Source of the DNA: Arthrospiribacter ruber
Lineage (GTDB): Bacteria; Bacteroidota; Bacteroidia; Cytophagales; Cyclobacteriaceae
Direction: 5' to 3'
NCBI RefSeq assembly: GCF_019343195.1
Contig: NZ_RPHB01000002.1
Span: 62,001-126,000, forward strand
Length of the DNA: 64,000 bases
Shown here piece after piece: positions 53,747 through 62,917 of this stretch. Within the stretch, counting starts at the first letter, position 1; every line of letters starts with the position of its first letter. The notes under the pieces were generated by a model that did no database searches, had not been told where the DNA came from, and saw only the letters and a program-made list of their open reading frames with translations. Position numbers and translations under genes: made by a program.

Positions 53747-54118
53747 ATGAAAGCATTAGAAAAAGCTAAATTAGCACTGAGAAAGCATTTACTTGAAAAT
53801 AAAGAACAAGTAAAATCAGACCTAGAGAGAATGAGAGAAATCTCTAATGGAATGGGTATGTCTTCATATATAGAAAATTTATCTAGTTCTTTCTCTATAG
53901 AAAATATTGAAGTTTCACAAGATAAAAACTTTGATTATTCCTATGACGAAATTGATACGTATGGACTAATTGATGAACTAAAGTCTTGTTATCAATGGTA
54001 TCCACCGGATATCACATTAATAAAAAGTAATAAAAAAGACTCTGAAATTTTATCAGAGTCTTTTTTATTGATACATTTAGTTTATGGAAGAATTACAAAA
54101 AGCAGCGTTTTCATTTGA
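53747..54118 (+). CDS. Small partner protein, possible antitoxin, with terminator inside its 3' end
   Basis: 123 residues, 9 bp after the ART-like gene. The N-terminal 55 residues are charged and helical (KAKLALRKHLLENKEQVKS), and the middle is acidic. The last about 28 codons run through a perfect terminator hairpin (54032-54066) and overlap the next gene by 35 bp, so the original C-terminus may have been shorter and the present end accidental. Family not recognised. In toxin-antitoxin-chaperone order this is the antitoxin position. Confidence 0.45.
   Translation: MKALEKAKLALRKHLLENKEQVKSDLERMREISNGMGMSSYIENLSSSFSIENIEVSQDKNFDYSYDEIDTYGLIDELKSCYQWYPPDITLIKSNKKDSEILSESFLLIHLVYGRITKSSVFI
54032..54066. 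terminator. Perfect 14-bp inverted repeat (terminator/attenuator) inside a coding frame
   Basis: AAAAAAGACTCTGA-N7-TCAGAGTCTTTTTT with a run of T: a textbook intrinsic terminator, before the SecB-like gene. Could attenuate read-through to it. Confidence 0.7.
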
Positions 54119-54503
54119 GCAATTTAAAGTTTCTCAATTTTCTTACAACGAAAACAACGATAACGGCTCTGGTCTTAAAATAGGACTAGAGCCAAGAGGT
54201 ACATACAACTCTAAAACAGGAGAATTTATTCTTAATCTAAACTTCATTTCTCACAACGAGGATAATTTAGGTAACTTTATATTTCAACTTAATTCTATTG
54301 CTGTATTCAAATTTGAATCTAATATTGACTACTCTAATATCCCAAGTTTTTTCTACAAAAATGCTATTGCAATTATGTTTCCATATTTACGAGCCTTCAT
54401 AAGTACTTTAACTCTTCAAGCAAATACTAAATTATTGAAACTAGGTTTAATGAACTTATCTGGTCTTGAAGAGCCGCTTAAAGAAAATGTTACTGTTATA
54501 TAA
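54084..54503 (+). CDS. SecB-like chaperone
   Basis: 139 residues. AFSFEQFKVSQFSYNE at the start, a GLEPRGTYN strand, then FILNLNFISHN. The C-terminal NAIAIMFPYLRAFISTLTLQ followed by LNLSGLEEPL-like end matches the SecB pattern (AxLFPYARxxISxxxxxG ... LxPVNF). Stand-alone SecB-like proteins can act as chaperones of toxin-antitoxin-chaperone modules. Here it lies behind an ART-like gene and a small gene. Confidence 0.7.
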   Translation: MEELQKAAFSFEQFKVSQFSYNENNDNGSGLKIGLEPRGTYNSKTGEFILNLNFISHNEDNLGNFIFQLNSIAVFKFESNIDYSNIPSFFYKNAIAIMFPYLRAFISTLTLQANTKLLKLGLMNLSGLEEPLKENVTVI

Positions 54504-54509
54504 AAACTG

Positions 54510-55069
54510 CTTACAACATTTAGCCCACTAGCCAAAAGCCCTCAAAAAAATCCCTGATTGATGCATTCGTCTATTAGAGCTAGTGGCTGTCTTGGCCGTG
54601 GTGTATTGACTGACATCCGCAGGGTGAAGGGCTTGCTAGGTGGAAATAAGGTGTTTTTACTTTTTTGCTTGATCAAAAAAGTAACCAAAAAATCAAGACG
54701 GAGATATCCTATCTGCCCACAAAGCCACCGCCGACCCGGATCTCCGTCGTCCCGCCCGCATTAGACGAGGGATAGTAAGTTTTATGGTGAAAAATACCCT
54801 GTTGGGGGTATTTTTTGTTAAAGGGGGATTGGTTAGGTTTGGTGATAATTCGGGTATAAGCGCCATAATGGCACCTATCACTCCGAATTGAAATGAATCA
54901 AAACCTGAACAATTCCTTTGTCTGGGGCCCCTGATCCTTCCTTTATCCAAGCATAAAGAAAAGACCAGGAACTTGGGAGCCTCCCATCCAAAGGACAACA
55001 TCATTCAACACCCGGTTAACCACATACAATGAAGTCTCTGACCGTATACGGGGTTAACCTGGCCGTTAC
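54510..55069. repeat. Cassette spacer E (head plus type 1 tail)
   Basis: Head ACATTTAGCCCACTAGCC with a degraded hairpin, then the dispersed AAAGTAACCAAAAAATCAAG block and a tail nearly identical to that of spacer A. Ends GGCCGTTACCA. Confidence 0.7.
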
Positions 55070-55103
55070 CACCAATGCAAAAAAATGACATATAAAAACC
55101 TAT

Positions 55104-55685
55104 ATGAATGACAACAAACAATACATTCAATTTTTAAAATCGTCATTTGATAAATACTATCAAACTCGCACTGAAGCGTGGGAAGAGTATGTTCATCATT
55201 GTTCTGTTGTCTCTTTCAATAAAGAAGAAGTGGTTAAAGAACAGAATACTATTGAACGATACTTCTATTATATAATTGAAGGAAGTGTGGGGCTATTTTT
55301 ATGGAAAGAAAATAATTTTGTTTGTTTAGATTTTGCTTTTGAAGGGCAATTCTGTTCAGATTATATGTCTATACTTACAAATGAACCGACCCCGTTACAA
55401 TTAAGAGCTCTTGAAAATTGTAAAATGCTCAGAATGTCGAAAGAGAGCTACCACAAGATTACACACACACCTCTAGGAAGCGTCATCAGAACGGTAGCTG
55501 CTGAAGCTTCATTTATGGATAAACAATTGCAACAAATAGACTTACTCACCAAAACGGCAAAGCAACGATATGAAGTTTTATTAAGTCAGTTTCCAAACAT
55601 TCAAAACCGTATTTCACAATCCCATATAGCATCATATCTTGGTATTACACCTCAAAGTTTAAGTAGAATAAGAAGGGAAAAATGA
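55104..55685 (+). CDS. Crp/Fnr-family regulator
   Basis: 193 residues. cNMP-like domain (about 25-120: VVSFNKEEVVKEQNT, YYIIEGSVGLFLW, FEGQFCSDYMS) and a C-terminal helix-turn-helix (about 165-190: ISQSHIASYLGITPQSLSRI). Bacteroidetes-type, without obvious cAMP-contact residues. Followed by two membrane-protein genes on the same strand, which it may regulate. Confidence 0.85.
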   Translation: MNDNKQYIQFLKSSFDKYYQTRTEAWEEYVHHCSVVSFNKEEVVKEQNTIERYFYYIIEGSVGLFLWKENNFVCLDFAFEGQFCSDYMSILTNEPTPLQLRALENCKMLRMSKESYHKITHTPLGSVIRTVAAEASFMDKQLQQIDLLTKTAKQRYEVLLSQFPNIQNRISQSHIASYLGITPQSLSRIRREK

Positions 55686-55763
55686 TTTTTTACCATATGG
55701 TAATTTTAGTTATTTGATAAAATCAGAATTTTACATCGTATTAATTTTAATTCAAAAAAGACG

Positions 55764-56372
55764 ATGAAAAACAAAAGATTTGGTTTAATCGGTTTATCAG
55801 CACCTTTATGTTTAGGACTGACTTATATGATCATGTCCGCTCAAAGACCGGAGTACAGTTTTTTAACCAAAGCAGTCAGTGAACTCGGTTCATTAGACGC
55901 ACCCAACAAGTGGTATTGGAATGTTTTTGGCTACATTCTTCCAGGTGTATTGATATCCATTTTTTCGATAGGGCTTTATCAAAGCATGGCTCAAAAGACG
56001 AGTAGCAGATTACCCCTCTTAGGCATTTTTTTAAGTGGCTTTTTCATGGCTATTTCTGGAATTTTCCCCGGTGATTTTGAAGACAGGACTTCCACAACCA
56101 TGATACTTCATACTGTTGGGAGTTTTGGAAGTTACATTTTTTTCCTCATTGGTGCGTTTACCTATCCCAAACTGATGAGAGAAAGCAACTATTGGAAATC
56201 TGTAATTTTACTCTCTTTAACATTGACATGGCTAACGATAATTTTTGGTGCTTGGCCCTTTGTCTTTACTGACATGCCGGGAGTAGGCCAAAGAATAGTG
56301 TTTTCACTATATTTCTTATGGATAGCACTCCATGCCTTTAAGCTTTACAATTATCAGTCTGTTATCAAATAA
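55764..56372 (+). CDS. DUF998 family membrane protein
   Basis: 202 residues with six hydrophobic helices (first about 8-25). Between helix 1 and 2 lies FLTKAVSELGSLDAPNKW, the SELG signature of DUF998. Function of the family unknown. Between the Crp-like regulator and a CPBP protease. Confidence 0.85.
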   Translation: MKNKRFGLIGLSAPLCLGLTYMIMSAQRPEYSFLTKAVSELGSLDAPNKWYWNVFGYILPGVLISIFSIGLYQSMAQKTSSRLPLLGIFLSGFFMAISGIFPGDFEDRTSTTMILHTVGSFGSYIFFLIGAFTYPKLMRESNYWKSVILLSLTLTWLTIIFGAWPFVFTDMPGVGQRIVFSLYFLWIALHAFKLYNYQSVIK

Positions 56373-56400
56373 GTCCATTGACATAAAATAATATTTCAAT

Positions 56401-57102
56401 ATGACTTCACTGAGAACAGTTTGGCGGAATCTCATTTTAGCATCCATATGGTTTCTGTTGATTTTATTCGTGCTGATTGCTTATTATTTAATAACTGGCT
56501 TGGATCAATCAGTTATTACTGAGCATATGAATTCAAATATTCCTTTTATACTTTTGTTTGCTCAGATAATGATGTTAGTCTATTTACTAGCATCTACACG
56601 AAAATATGGTTTTAATATTTTCAAGAATGGCTGGAAAACCTATAAAAGTAAGATACCCATAGATGTTATTGGAGGAATTTTAACGGGGTCAGTCATTGCA
56701 ATAACTTATATTTACTTTTTATCACCTATGCAGCATATTTTACAAATGCATATTGGTGACTATGTACCTGCGGGAGAGGCTATGACATCATTAGGCAAGC
56801 ATACTATGGTGTTTTTTATAGCCAATGTCATCCTAGCTCCTTTTGTGGAAGAAAGCCTGTATAGGAATTTTGCAATGACCATTTTTTTGAAAAAATATAG
56901 CAAATTAAAAACCGTAGTAATTACATCAGCTATGTTTGGTTTGATGCACTGGCTCGGGGGATTTTGGTACATCATGTTAACAGGACTTTTTGTCGGTGTG
57001 CCTCTTGCGATTATTGTCCTCAAAAGAGGGAATCTGATTTGGGCTTTTACGACACATTTAGTTTTAAATAGCATAGAATTTATACATATTTCAAGTTTGT
57101 AA
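56401..57102 (+). CDS. CPBP family intramembrane metalloprotease
   Basis: 233 residues with about seven helices. Motif 1 PFVEESLYRNF (Glu-Glu about 149-150), motif 2 FGLMHWLGG (His about 182) and motif 3 THLVLNS (His about 219), the metal ligands of CPBP/Rce1-like proteases. Some family members mature or give immunity to bacteriocins. 28 bp after the DUF998 gene. Confidence 0.88.
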   Translation: MTSLRTVWRNLILASIWFLLILFVLIAYYLITGLDQSVITEHMNSNIPFILLFAQIMMLVYLLASTRKYGFNIFKNGWKTYKSKIPIDVIGGILTGSVIAITYIYFLSPMQHILQMHIGDYVPAGEAMTSLGKHTMVFFIANVILAPFVEESLYRNFAMTIFLKKYSKLKTVVITSAMFGLMHWLGGFWYIMLTGLFVGVPLAIIVLKRGNLIWAFTTHLVLNSIEFIHISSL

Positions 57103-57669
57103 GGAACGTATTTAAATGAATGCTAGGCTAGTGACTAACCAAAATTGTGTATCAGAATACTGACAAAAATTGATTTACTATAATCAGAAAATTCTATTTG
57201 TAAATTACAAAAAAAGAAGCACTGGTGGTAACCGAAGTACTGTCTTAAATTCCAAGTAATTTTTAAAGGTTTTTATTAAATGTACAATAGCGAAAAGAGG
57301 GCTTCAGGCGATTCGTTGCACGGAAGTTCATCTAATGTAGGACTGGTTTTTCCTCGCCCTAAGCTTACAAGGTCTGACTTTGGATTTCCAGAATCATTTC
57401 AGGCATTTGCTTTTTCTGGATTTGATTAATCCCCTCCCCTATTGAGAACCAAAAGATCCGGAATATCTCCCCTCCTATTTTAGGGGGTCAAGACCAGCCG
57501 GAATATCCAATTGAAATAAAAAATCCGTTAGCAACCTTGATTTTTGGTAGATATAATTTATTTTTAGTAGTTAATGATGGATCCCTGTAAGATCGTGAGG
57601 ATTATTTTGGAATAAGAAAGTAGAGTACCCCTCCTAGAATTGATAGTTGCAGTAGTTTGAATTACCCTT
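57103..57669. other. Intergenic stretch after the CPBP gene
   Basis: No spacer head of the cassette type, no gene. Contains a GAATATCTCCCCTCCTATTT / GGAATATCC region without clear structure. Confidence 0.35.
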
Positions 57670-57697
57670 AAAGAACTCCTTCCAGGGAGTTCTTTTT
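57670..57697 (+). terminator. Rho-independent terminator
   Basis: AAAGAACTCC-N6-GGAGTTCTTT followed by TTATT. 10-bp perfect stem; the transcript it ends is not clear. Confidence 0.6.
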
Positions 57698-57709
57698 ATT
57701 AAAAGGACT

Positions 57710-57905
57710 GGTGAAAGTACCCTGTACGGGGTATTTTATAAGAGTGGGGGAATTTGTAGGAGATTGGCCTTATACTTTTTGCCTTGATGCAAAAAGTAAC
57801 AAAAAGATCAAGAATTCCGAAACCTATCCACGCGTATGGCACACGCTGGCCTCCCGTACGTACGGGAGAATTCGTTCCTCCCCGCAGCACATTTTCTATT
57901 CAAGG
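57710..57905. repeat. Dispersed intergenic repeat
   Basis: GTACCCTGTACGGGGTATTTTAT (compare 35830-35845 and 49390-49430) followed by the CAAAAAGTAACAAAAAGATCA block and a CTCCCGTACGTACGGGAG palindrome (compare 990-1010). Confidence 0.5.
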
Positions 57906-57947
57906 TTAGAGTGAGCTTTAAGAGTTTGGAAAAATAACCATCGCTAG

Positions 57948-58067
57948 TGGATTTGCAACAAAAAACTGGACAAACTATTAAGCTGCTATTTTTTGATTTA
58001 AGTTTTCAAACTGTTCAGGAGTCATATACTTCAAATAAGAATGCTTCCTTTTTTTGTTGCAAATCCA
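57948..58067. mobile_element. 120-bp deleted IS3-type element with 18-bp terminal inverted repeats
   Basis: TGGATTTGCAACAAAAAA (57948-57965) and its exact reverse complement (58050-58067). In between, the minus strand encodes KKRKHSYLKYMTPEQFENLN, then QKIAA, stop, the typical C-terminus of an IS3-family transposase. So an IS has lost nearly all of its transposase gene but kept both ends. Confidence 0.7.
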
Positions 58068-58125
58068 AGATCATTGACTATTCTGATTGCTGTATAGAGT
58101 AGAAAGTTCCTTATATTTACCAATC

Positions 58126-58166
58126 GTGTTACGATAAGACCCAATTTTTAGGTCTTATCGTAACAC
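58126..58166. promoter_or_regulatory. Perfect 16-bp inverted repeat upstream of abiEi (operator)
   Basis: GTGTTACGATAAGACC-N9-GGTCTTATCGTAACAC ends 10 bp before the abiEi start codon. AbiEi proteins are known to repress their own promoters by binding inverted repeats. The T-run in the loop could also make it a hairpin in the leader. Confidence 0.7.
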
Positions 58167-58176
58167 AAAAGGTAAT

Positions 58177-58977
58177 ATGGCAGACAGCGTTTATATATCA
58201 GAACATCTTACGAAGCCCCAACTTGAATTCTTAAAGTTGCTGGATGACTATGAAATACAATTGTTCAAATTCTCCGAAATTGAACAGTTACTAGAACAAA
58301 AGTTTGACAACTTAAGTGAGATTTTGGAAAATCTAGTTGATAAGAAACTACTTGTAAGGATTGAGAGAGGTAAATTTTGTAGACAAAGTTTTCGGGACGA
58401 ATATGTCATAGGTACTTTTGTTGCTGAAAATAGTGCTGTCGCGTATTGGTCTGCATTGAATTTGCATGGATTGACAGAACAGTTTTCTAATACCGTTTTT
58501 ATTCAAACGACTCATCAAAAAAACGATAAGTCAATCTTAGGCACTTCTTATAAATTCGTCAAGATAGCACCTAATAAAAAAACAGGAATCATACACAATG
58601 GTTACGGTAACCTTCAGTATCCCATCACTGATGTGGAGAAAACAATAGTCGATTGCTTTGACCTACCTCAACATTCTGGTGGCTATGCGGAATTGATCAG
58701 AGCCGTTGGTCAAGCGCAATTACAACCCAGTAAATTAATCGAGTACTGCCAGGCTGTAAATAATATTGCGGTTACCAAACGAATTGGCTATTTGGTTGAG
58801 CTTCTCCAAATTCCAGGCATGGAATCTTTTATAAATTTTGCCAAGAAACAAGTAAAGAATAAATATAACTTATTTGATCCTCAGGGATTGGAAGAAGGGG
58901 AATTTATCGCAGAATGGCGATTAAGGTTAAATATTAGCCGGGAGGAATTGTTAGACATCTCCAATAAACAATACTAA
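58177..58977 (+). CDS. abiEi: Type IV toxin-antitoxin antitoxin, AbiEi family
   Basis: 266 residues. N-terminal winged helix (about 10-75, FSEIEQLLEQKFDNLSEILE, then LVRIERGKFC) and a C-terminal domain with the AbiEi pattern AYWSALNLHGLTEQFSN and PITDVEKTIVDCFDLPQHSGG. Antitoxin and autorepressor of the AbiE pair in the known system. 1-bp overlap with the toxin gene. Confidence 0.85.
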   Translation: MADSVYISEHLTKPQLEFLKLLDDYEIQLFKFSEIEQLLEQKFDNLSEILENLVDKKLLVRIERGKFCRQSFRDEYVIGTFVAENSAVAYWSALNLHGLTEQFSNTVFIQTTHQKNDKSILGTSYKFVKIAPNKKTGIIHNGYGNLQYPITDVEKTIVDCFDLPQHSGGYAELIRAVGQAQLQPSKLIEYCQAVNNIAVTKRIGYLVELLQIPGMESFINFAKKQVKNKYNLFDPQGLEEGEFIAEWRLRLNISREELLDISNKQY

Positions 58978-59843
58978 TGATACTGAAAAAGGAAATAGAG
59001 AAAACAGCATTGGAATACAAAGTGTCCAGAAGTACCATTGACAAGGATTGGGTATTGGGTCATTTTATCGATGCTATATATTCGATAGATTCCTGTAGAG
59101 AAGCACTGATCTTCAAAGGAGGAACATGTTTGCGAAAATGTTATATCCCAGATTATCGATTTTCAGAAGATTTAGATTTCACATCCGTCAATCCGGATTT
59201 TCAATTGGATGAAGATTTATTGCGGCAAATCATGTCATTAGTACAAGAACGAACTGGAATGCAATTAAATTTAGAAAAGCTGACCAATCTTCGTCACAAT
59301 GATATGCCTACTGGATATGCTGCCGTTGTAAAGTTTTGGGGAGCCGATCATTCTAAAGATCAAATCCCGCCAGACCCTTCACGGTGGACTACTTCGATTA
59401 AAATTGAAATTATCCTGTACGAGAAGATGCTGTTTGAACCGACTTTGAAAACAGTTTACCATGATTATTCCGACCAGCTCACTCCTACAATAGGTGAGAT
59501 TGCCTGCTATGATATAAGAGAAGTGTTGTCTGAAAAGTTAAGAGCCTTGATACAACGCTCGTATACAGCACCTCGTGATTACTACGATATTTGGTACTTG
59601 TCCAAGCATGTTAGCGATCTCGATTGGGCGGAGATTAAGCAGGCTTTCTTAGAGAAAATGGCATTTAAAGGACTTGAATTTACAGGAGTAGAACAATTAC
59701 TTAACACTCGGAGTGAAAACATGGTTAGACGAGCATGGAAAACAAGTTTAGGACATCAAATCTCCGCCAAAAAATTGCCCGCTTTTGACGAGGTACAAAA
59801 GGACCTGAAATTATTGTTTGATCAGATCTTCGAAACGATATAA
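58977..59843 (+). CDS. abiEii: Nucleotidyltransferase toxin, AbiEii family
   Basis: 288 residues. LIFKGGTCLRKCY (about 43-55) and RFSEDLDFTSV (about 60-70) are the GSxxxR/K-like and DxD-type motifs of AbiEii/AbiGii nucleotidyltransferases. IREVLSEKLRALIQRS and PRDYYDIWYL (about 200) are also standard. Known AbiEii toxins modify RNA or block growth and lead to phage abortive infection. Coupled by 1-bp overlaps to abiEi and to hsdR. Confidence 0.88.
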   Translation: MILKKEIEKTALEYKVSRSTIDKDWVLGHFIDAIYSIDSCREALIFKGGTCLRKCYIPDYRFSEDLDFTSVNPDFQLDEDLLRQIMSLVQERTGMQLNLEKLTNLRHNDMPTGYAAVVKFWGADHSKDQIPPDPSRWTTSIKIEIILYEKMLFEPTLKTVYHDYSDQLTPTIGEIACYDIREVLSEKLRALIQRSYTAPRDYYDIWYLSKHVSDLDWAEIKQAFLEKMAFKGLEFTGVEQLLNTRSENMVRRAWKTSLGHQISAKKLPAFDEVQKDLKLLFDQIFETI

Positions 59844-62800
59844 TGGCATTTAACGAAAATTCACGTGTAAAGATTCCTGCGTTATTACATCTAATGCGCT
59901 TGGGGTACACGTATATCCCTTTACGAGAACAAATTAGAAGATCAGATAGTAATATATTTGAGGACATATTTTTAGAAAGTCTTCAACGCATTAATAACCC
60001 TGATGTAGCTTTAGAAGATCTTAAACGCTTGTTGGATGAAATAAGCTTAGAATTAGACTATGAAGATATTGGTGAAAAGTTTTATCAGCGCCTGACTGCA
60101 ACTTCTGGTGTTAAGCTAATTGACTTTAAGAATTTCAATAACAATAGCTTTCATGTCACAACGGAATTGATCTGTAAAAGTGGTGACGAAGAGTTTCGTC
60201 CTGACATAACGGTTTTGATCAATGGAATGCCTTTAGCTTTTATCGAAGTCAAGAAACCTCATAACAAAGAAGGGGTTTTAGCAGAACGCAGACGGGTCAA
60301 TAACCGATTTAAGCAGAAACATTTTAGAAAATTTGCCAATATCACTCAGTTAATGGTCTTTTCTAATAATATGGAATATGAAGATGGCATAGTAGAACCT
60401 GTGTTTGGTGCTTTCTATGCTACCTCTGCCTATGCTGATCTGCATTTTAATTATTTCAGAGAAGATGTAGACTATCCAGTTAAACAAGAGTTGATCAACC
60501 TATCTGAAGATCAGGAAAACTTCGTCCTAAAGGATAATAACCTATTGGTTATAAAACACAGCCCGGAGTTCAAAACCAACAAGGAGCCGTATACGCCTAC
60601 ACACCGCATGCTAACATCATTGTTCAGCAGAGAGCGGTTGGCTTTCCTCTTACGTTATTCTATTGCCTATGTTCGCGAAGAAAACGGATTGCAAAAGCAC
60701 ATTATGCGGTACCCTCAGGTATTTGCAACCATGGCGATAGCTTCAAAACTGGAGGAAGGAAAGACTAAGGGGATCATATGGCATACGCAAGGTTCTGGAA
60801 AAACTGCTTTGGCGTTTTACAATGTAAAACATCTTACCGACTATTATCAGAAGAAACACATTATTCCTAAGTTTTACTTTATTGTAGACCGCTTGGATTT
60901 GTTAATCCAAGCCTCTAACGAATTTGCTAAACGTGGGTTGAAAGTCAATAAGGTTAATTCCCGGCAAGAGTTTATTGCAGATTTAAAAGTGGTTGGTGCC
61001 ATTCATAACGATAGCGGACAAGCCGAAATCACGGTTGTTAATATTCAAAAATTTAGTGAAGATTCTACTGTTTCCGAAGATATCGGCTACGATATTAATA
61101 CACAGCGAATTTTCTTCCTTGATGAAGCACATCGTAGCTATAATCCGAAAGGTAACTATTTGGCAAATCTGATAAATTCAGATAAAAATGCTATTAAGAT
61201 CGCCTTGACTGGTACTCCTCTTTTAAAAGAAGTTGCAAAGGAATACGATTCAAAACTATTGTTTGGTAATTACATTCACAAATATTACTACAATCGCTCT
61301 ATCGCTGACGGCTATACTTTACGACTTATTCGTGAAGAAATTGAAGGAAGCTTCAAGATGGAGATGAAAGAAGTGATGGAGCAGATTAAGGTACTTCGAG
61401 GAGATATCAAAACCTCAGATGTATATGCCGACCGAAGATTTGCACAAGGTTTACTGGACTATATCACAAGAGATCTAGTCGACTTCAGGGATTACTCGCG
61501 GGATGAATCATTGGGAGGTATGGTCGTTTGTGATTCATCTAAGCAGGCTAAGATGTTATTTCAGCTGTTTGAAGAGCAATACGGCATTCAAGAAATAAAT
61601 GTGCAAAATCTAGCAATCGCCGCAGAACCATCTGTTGCTTACGGAGATCGTCGCAAAGAAAAGCTCACCGCCGCCTTGATACTTCACGACGAGAATGACA
61701 AGCAGATCCGTAAAGATTTGATTGAGGCTTTTAAAAGTGGTAAGATAGATGTGTTATTTGTCTACAACATGCTATTGACTGGCTTTGATGCTAAACGTTT
61801 GAAAAAGCTTTATCTGGCACGAGTAATTCAGGATCACAACCTCCTACAGACCTTGACCCGTGTAAATCGCCCTTACAAAAACTATCAGTACGGTTATGTT
61901 GTGGATTTTGCAGATATCTCTACAGCATTTGATCGAACCAATCAACTCTATTTTCAGGAGTTGCAAGAACAGTTAGGCGATGAGATGGAAATGTATTCGT
62001 ATCTCTTCAAATCGAAAGAAGAGATTGAAACGGAGATCAGCGAAATCCAAGAAACGCTATTTCATTACGACACGCAGAACCAAGAGATTTTCTCCCAGCA
62101 AACTGCCGCGATACATAATAAGCATGAATTGATACGACTGGTCAAAGCACTACGTACGGCCAAAGAGTTGAAAAACATTATTGCAATTAATGGCTACGAA
62201 GGTCTGGGAGAATTAGTGGACTTCGCCGTGCTGAACCGCCTACTCTTGGAAGCGCAAAGCCGATTGGATAATCTAAACTTTATAGAAAGCCTAGAGAGTA
62301 GTGACGAAACCCGCAACCTGTTAGACGCAGCACTGGAAGATATCATTTTCCAATTTATTAAAGTAGGTGAAGAGGAATTACGATTGGCAGATGAATACAA
62401 AGACCAACTTCGCAAAACAAGGGAAGCCTTACAACAAAATTTTGACACAGGTGATCCTGATTTTATTAGTTTAAAAGAAGAGCTGCAAAGGATCTTCCGA
62501 AAGAAAAACCTATCGGAAACCAATCAGGAAGACATGGTGGAAAATATGCAACTGCTCCGCAAAATATATGATCAGGCTAAAGAACTGAATCGTAAAAATG
62601 CCTTGCTACGGGCAAAGTATAATCATGATGAGAAATATGCTCGAATTCATAAGCGTTTGACAGAGAAAGGAACTTTGTCGGCTAAAGAAATGCAGTTGCA
62701 TCGAGCTTTGATGCAAGTGAAGTTTGAAGTAGACGAAAAACTGGAAGGTCAGGAAGATATTTTAGAAAATCAAGCCTGGTTTGATCGTTATGTTGTCAAA

Positions 62801-62914
62801 CTAGTCGCTCAACAGTTTGTACTGAAAGAAAAAATGGAACTGGACGCTGCCACGCGTCAAAACATAAGTAATTTGATTGGGAAAGAATATTACCAATTAC
62901 GCGGAAATATATAA
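59843..62914 (+). CDS. hsdR: Type I restriction enzyme, R subunit
   Basis: 1023 residues, normal length. N-terminal PD-(D/E)XK nuclease: RPDITVLINGMPLAFIEVKK (about 117-136). SF2 helicase: Walker A WHTQGSGKTALAF (about 311), IFFLDEAHRSY (about 425), ALTGTPLL (about 455), and TLTRVNRPYKN (about 670). C-terminal helical region (about 720-1023) for assembly. ATP-dependent translocation and cleavage of DNA not methylated by the partner hsdM. The start overlaps the abiEii stop by 1 bp. Confidence 0.92.
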   Translation: MAFNENSRVKIPALLHLMRLGYTYIPLREQIRRSDSNIFEDIFLESLQRINNPDVALEDLKRLLDEISLELDYEDIGEKFYQRLTATSGVKLIDFKNFNNNSFHVTTELICKSGDEEFRPDITVLINGMPLAFIEVKKPHNKEGVLAERRRVNNRFKQKHFRKFANITQLMVFSNNMEYEDGIVEPVFGAFYATSAYADLHFNYFREDVDYPVKQELINLSEDQENFVLKDNNLLVIKHSPEFKTNKEPYTPTHRMLTSLFSRERLAFLLRYSIAYVREENGLQKHIMRYPQVFATMAIASKLEEGKTKGIIWHTQGSGKTALAFYNVKHLTDYYQKKHIIPKFYFIVDRLDLLIQASNEFAKRGLKVNKVNSRQEFIADLKVVGAIHNDSGQAEITVVNIQKFSEDSTVSEDIGYDINTQRIFFLDEAHRSYNPKGNYLANLINSDKNAIKIALTGTPLLKEVAKEYDSKLLFGNYIHKYYYNRSIADGYTLRLIREEIEGSFKMEMKEVMEQIKVLRGDIKTSDVYADRRFAQGLLDYITRDLVDFRDYSRDESLGGMVVCDSSKQAKMLFQLFEEQYGIQEINVQNLAIAAEPSVAYGDRRKEKLTAALILHDENDKQIRKDLIEAFKSGKIDVLFVYNMLLTGFDAKRLKKLYLARVIQDHNLLQTLTRVNRPYKNYQYGYVVDFADISTAFDRTNQLYFQELQEQLGDEMEMYSYLFKSKEEIETEISEIQETLFHYDTQNQEIFSQQTAAIHNKHELIRLVKALRTAKELKNIIAINGYEGLGELVDFAVLNRLLLEAQSRLDNLNFIESLESSDETRNLLDAALEDIIFQFIKVGEEELRLADEYKDQLRKTREALQQNFDTGDPDFISLKEELQRIFRKKNLSETNQEDMVENMQLLRKIYDQAKELNRKNALLRAKYNHDEKYARIHKRLTEKGTLSAKEMQLHRALMQVKFEVDEKLEGQEDILENQAWFDRYVVKLVAQQFVLKEKMELDAATRQNISNLIGKEYYQLRGNI

Positions 62915-62917
62915 AAC

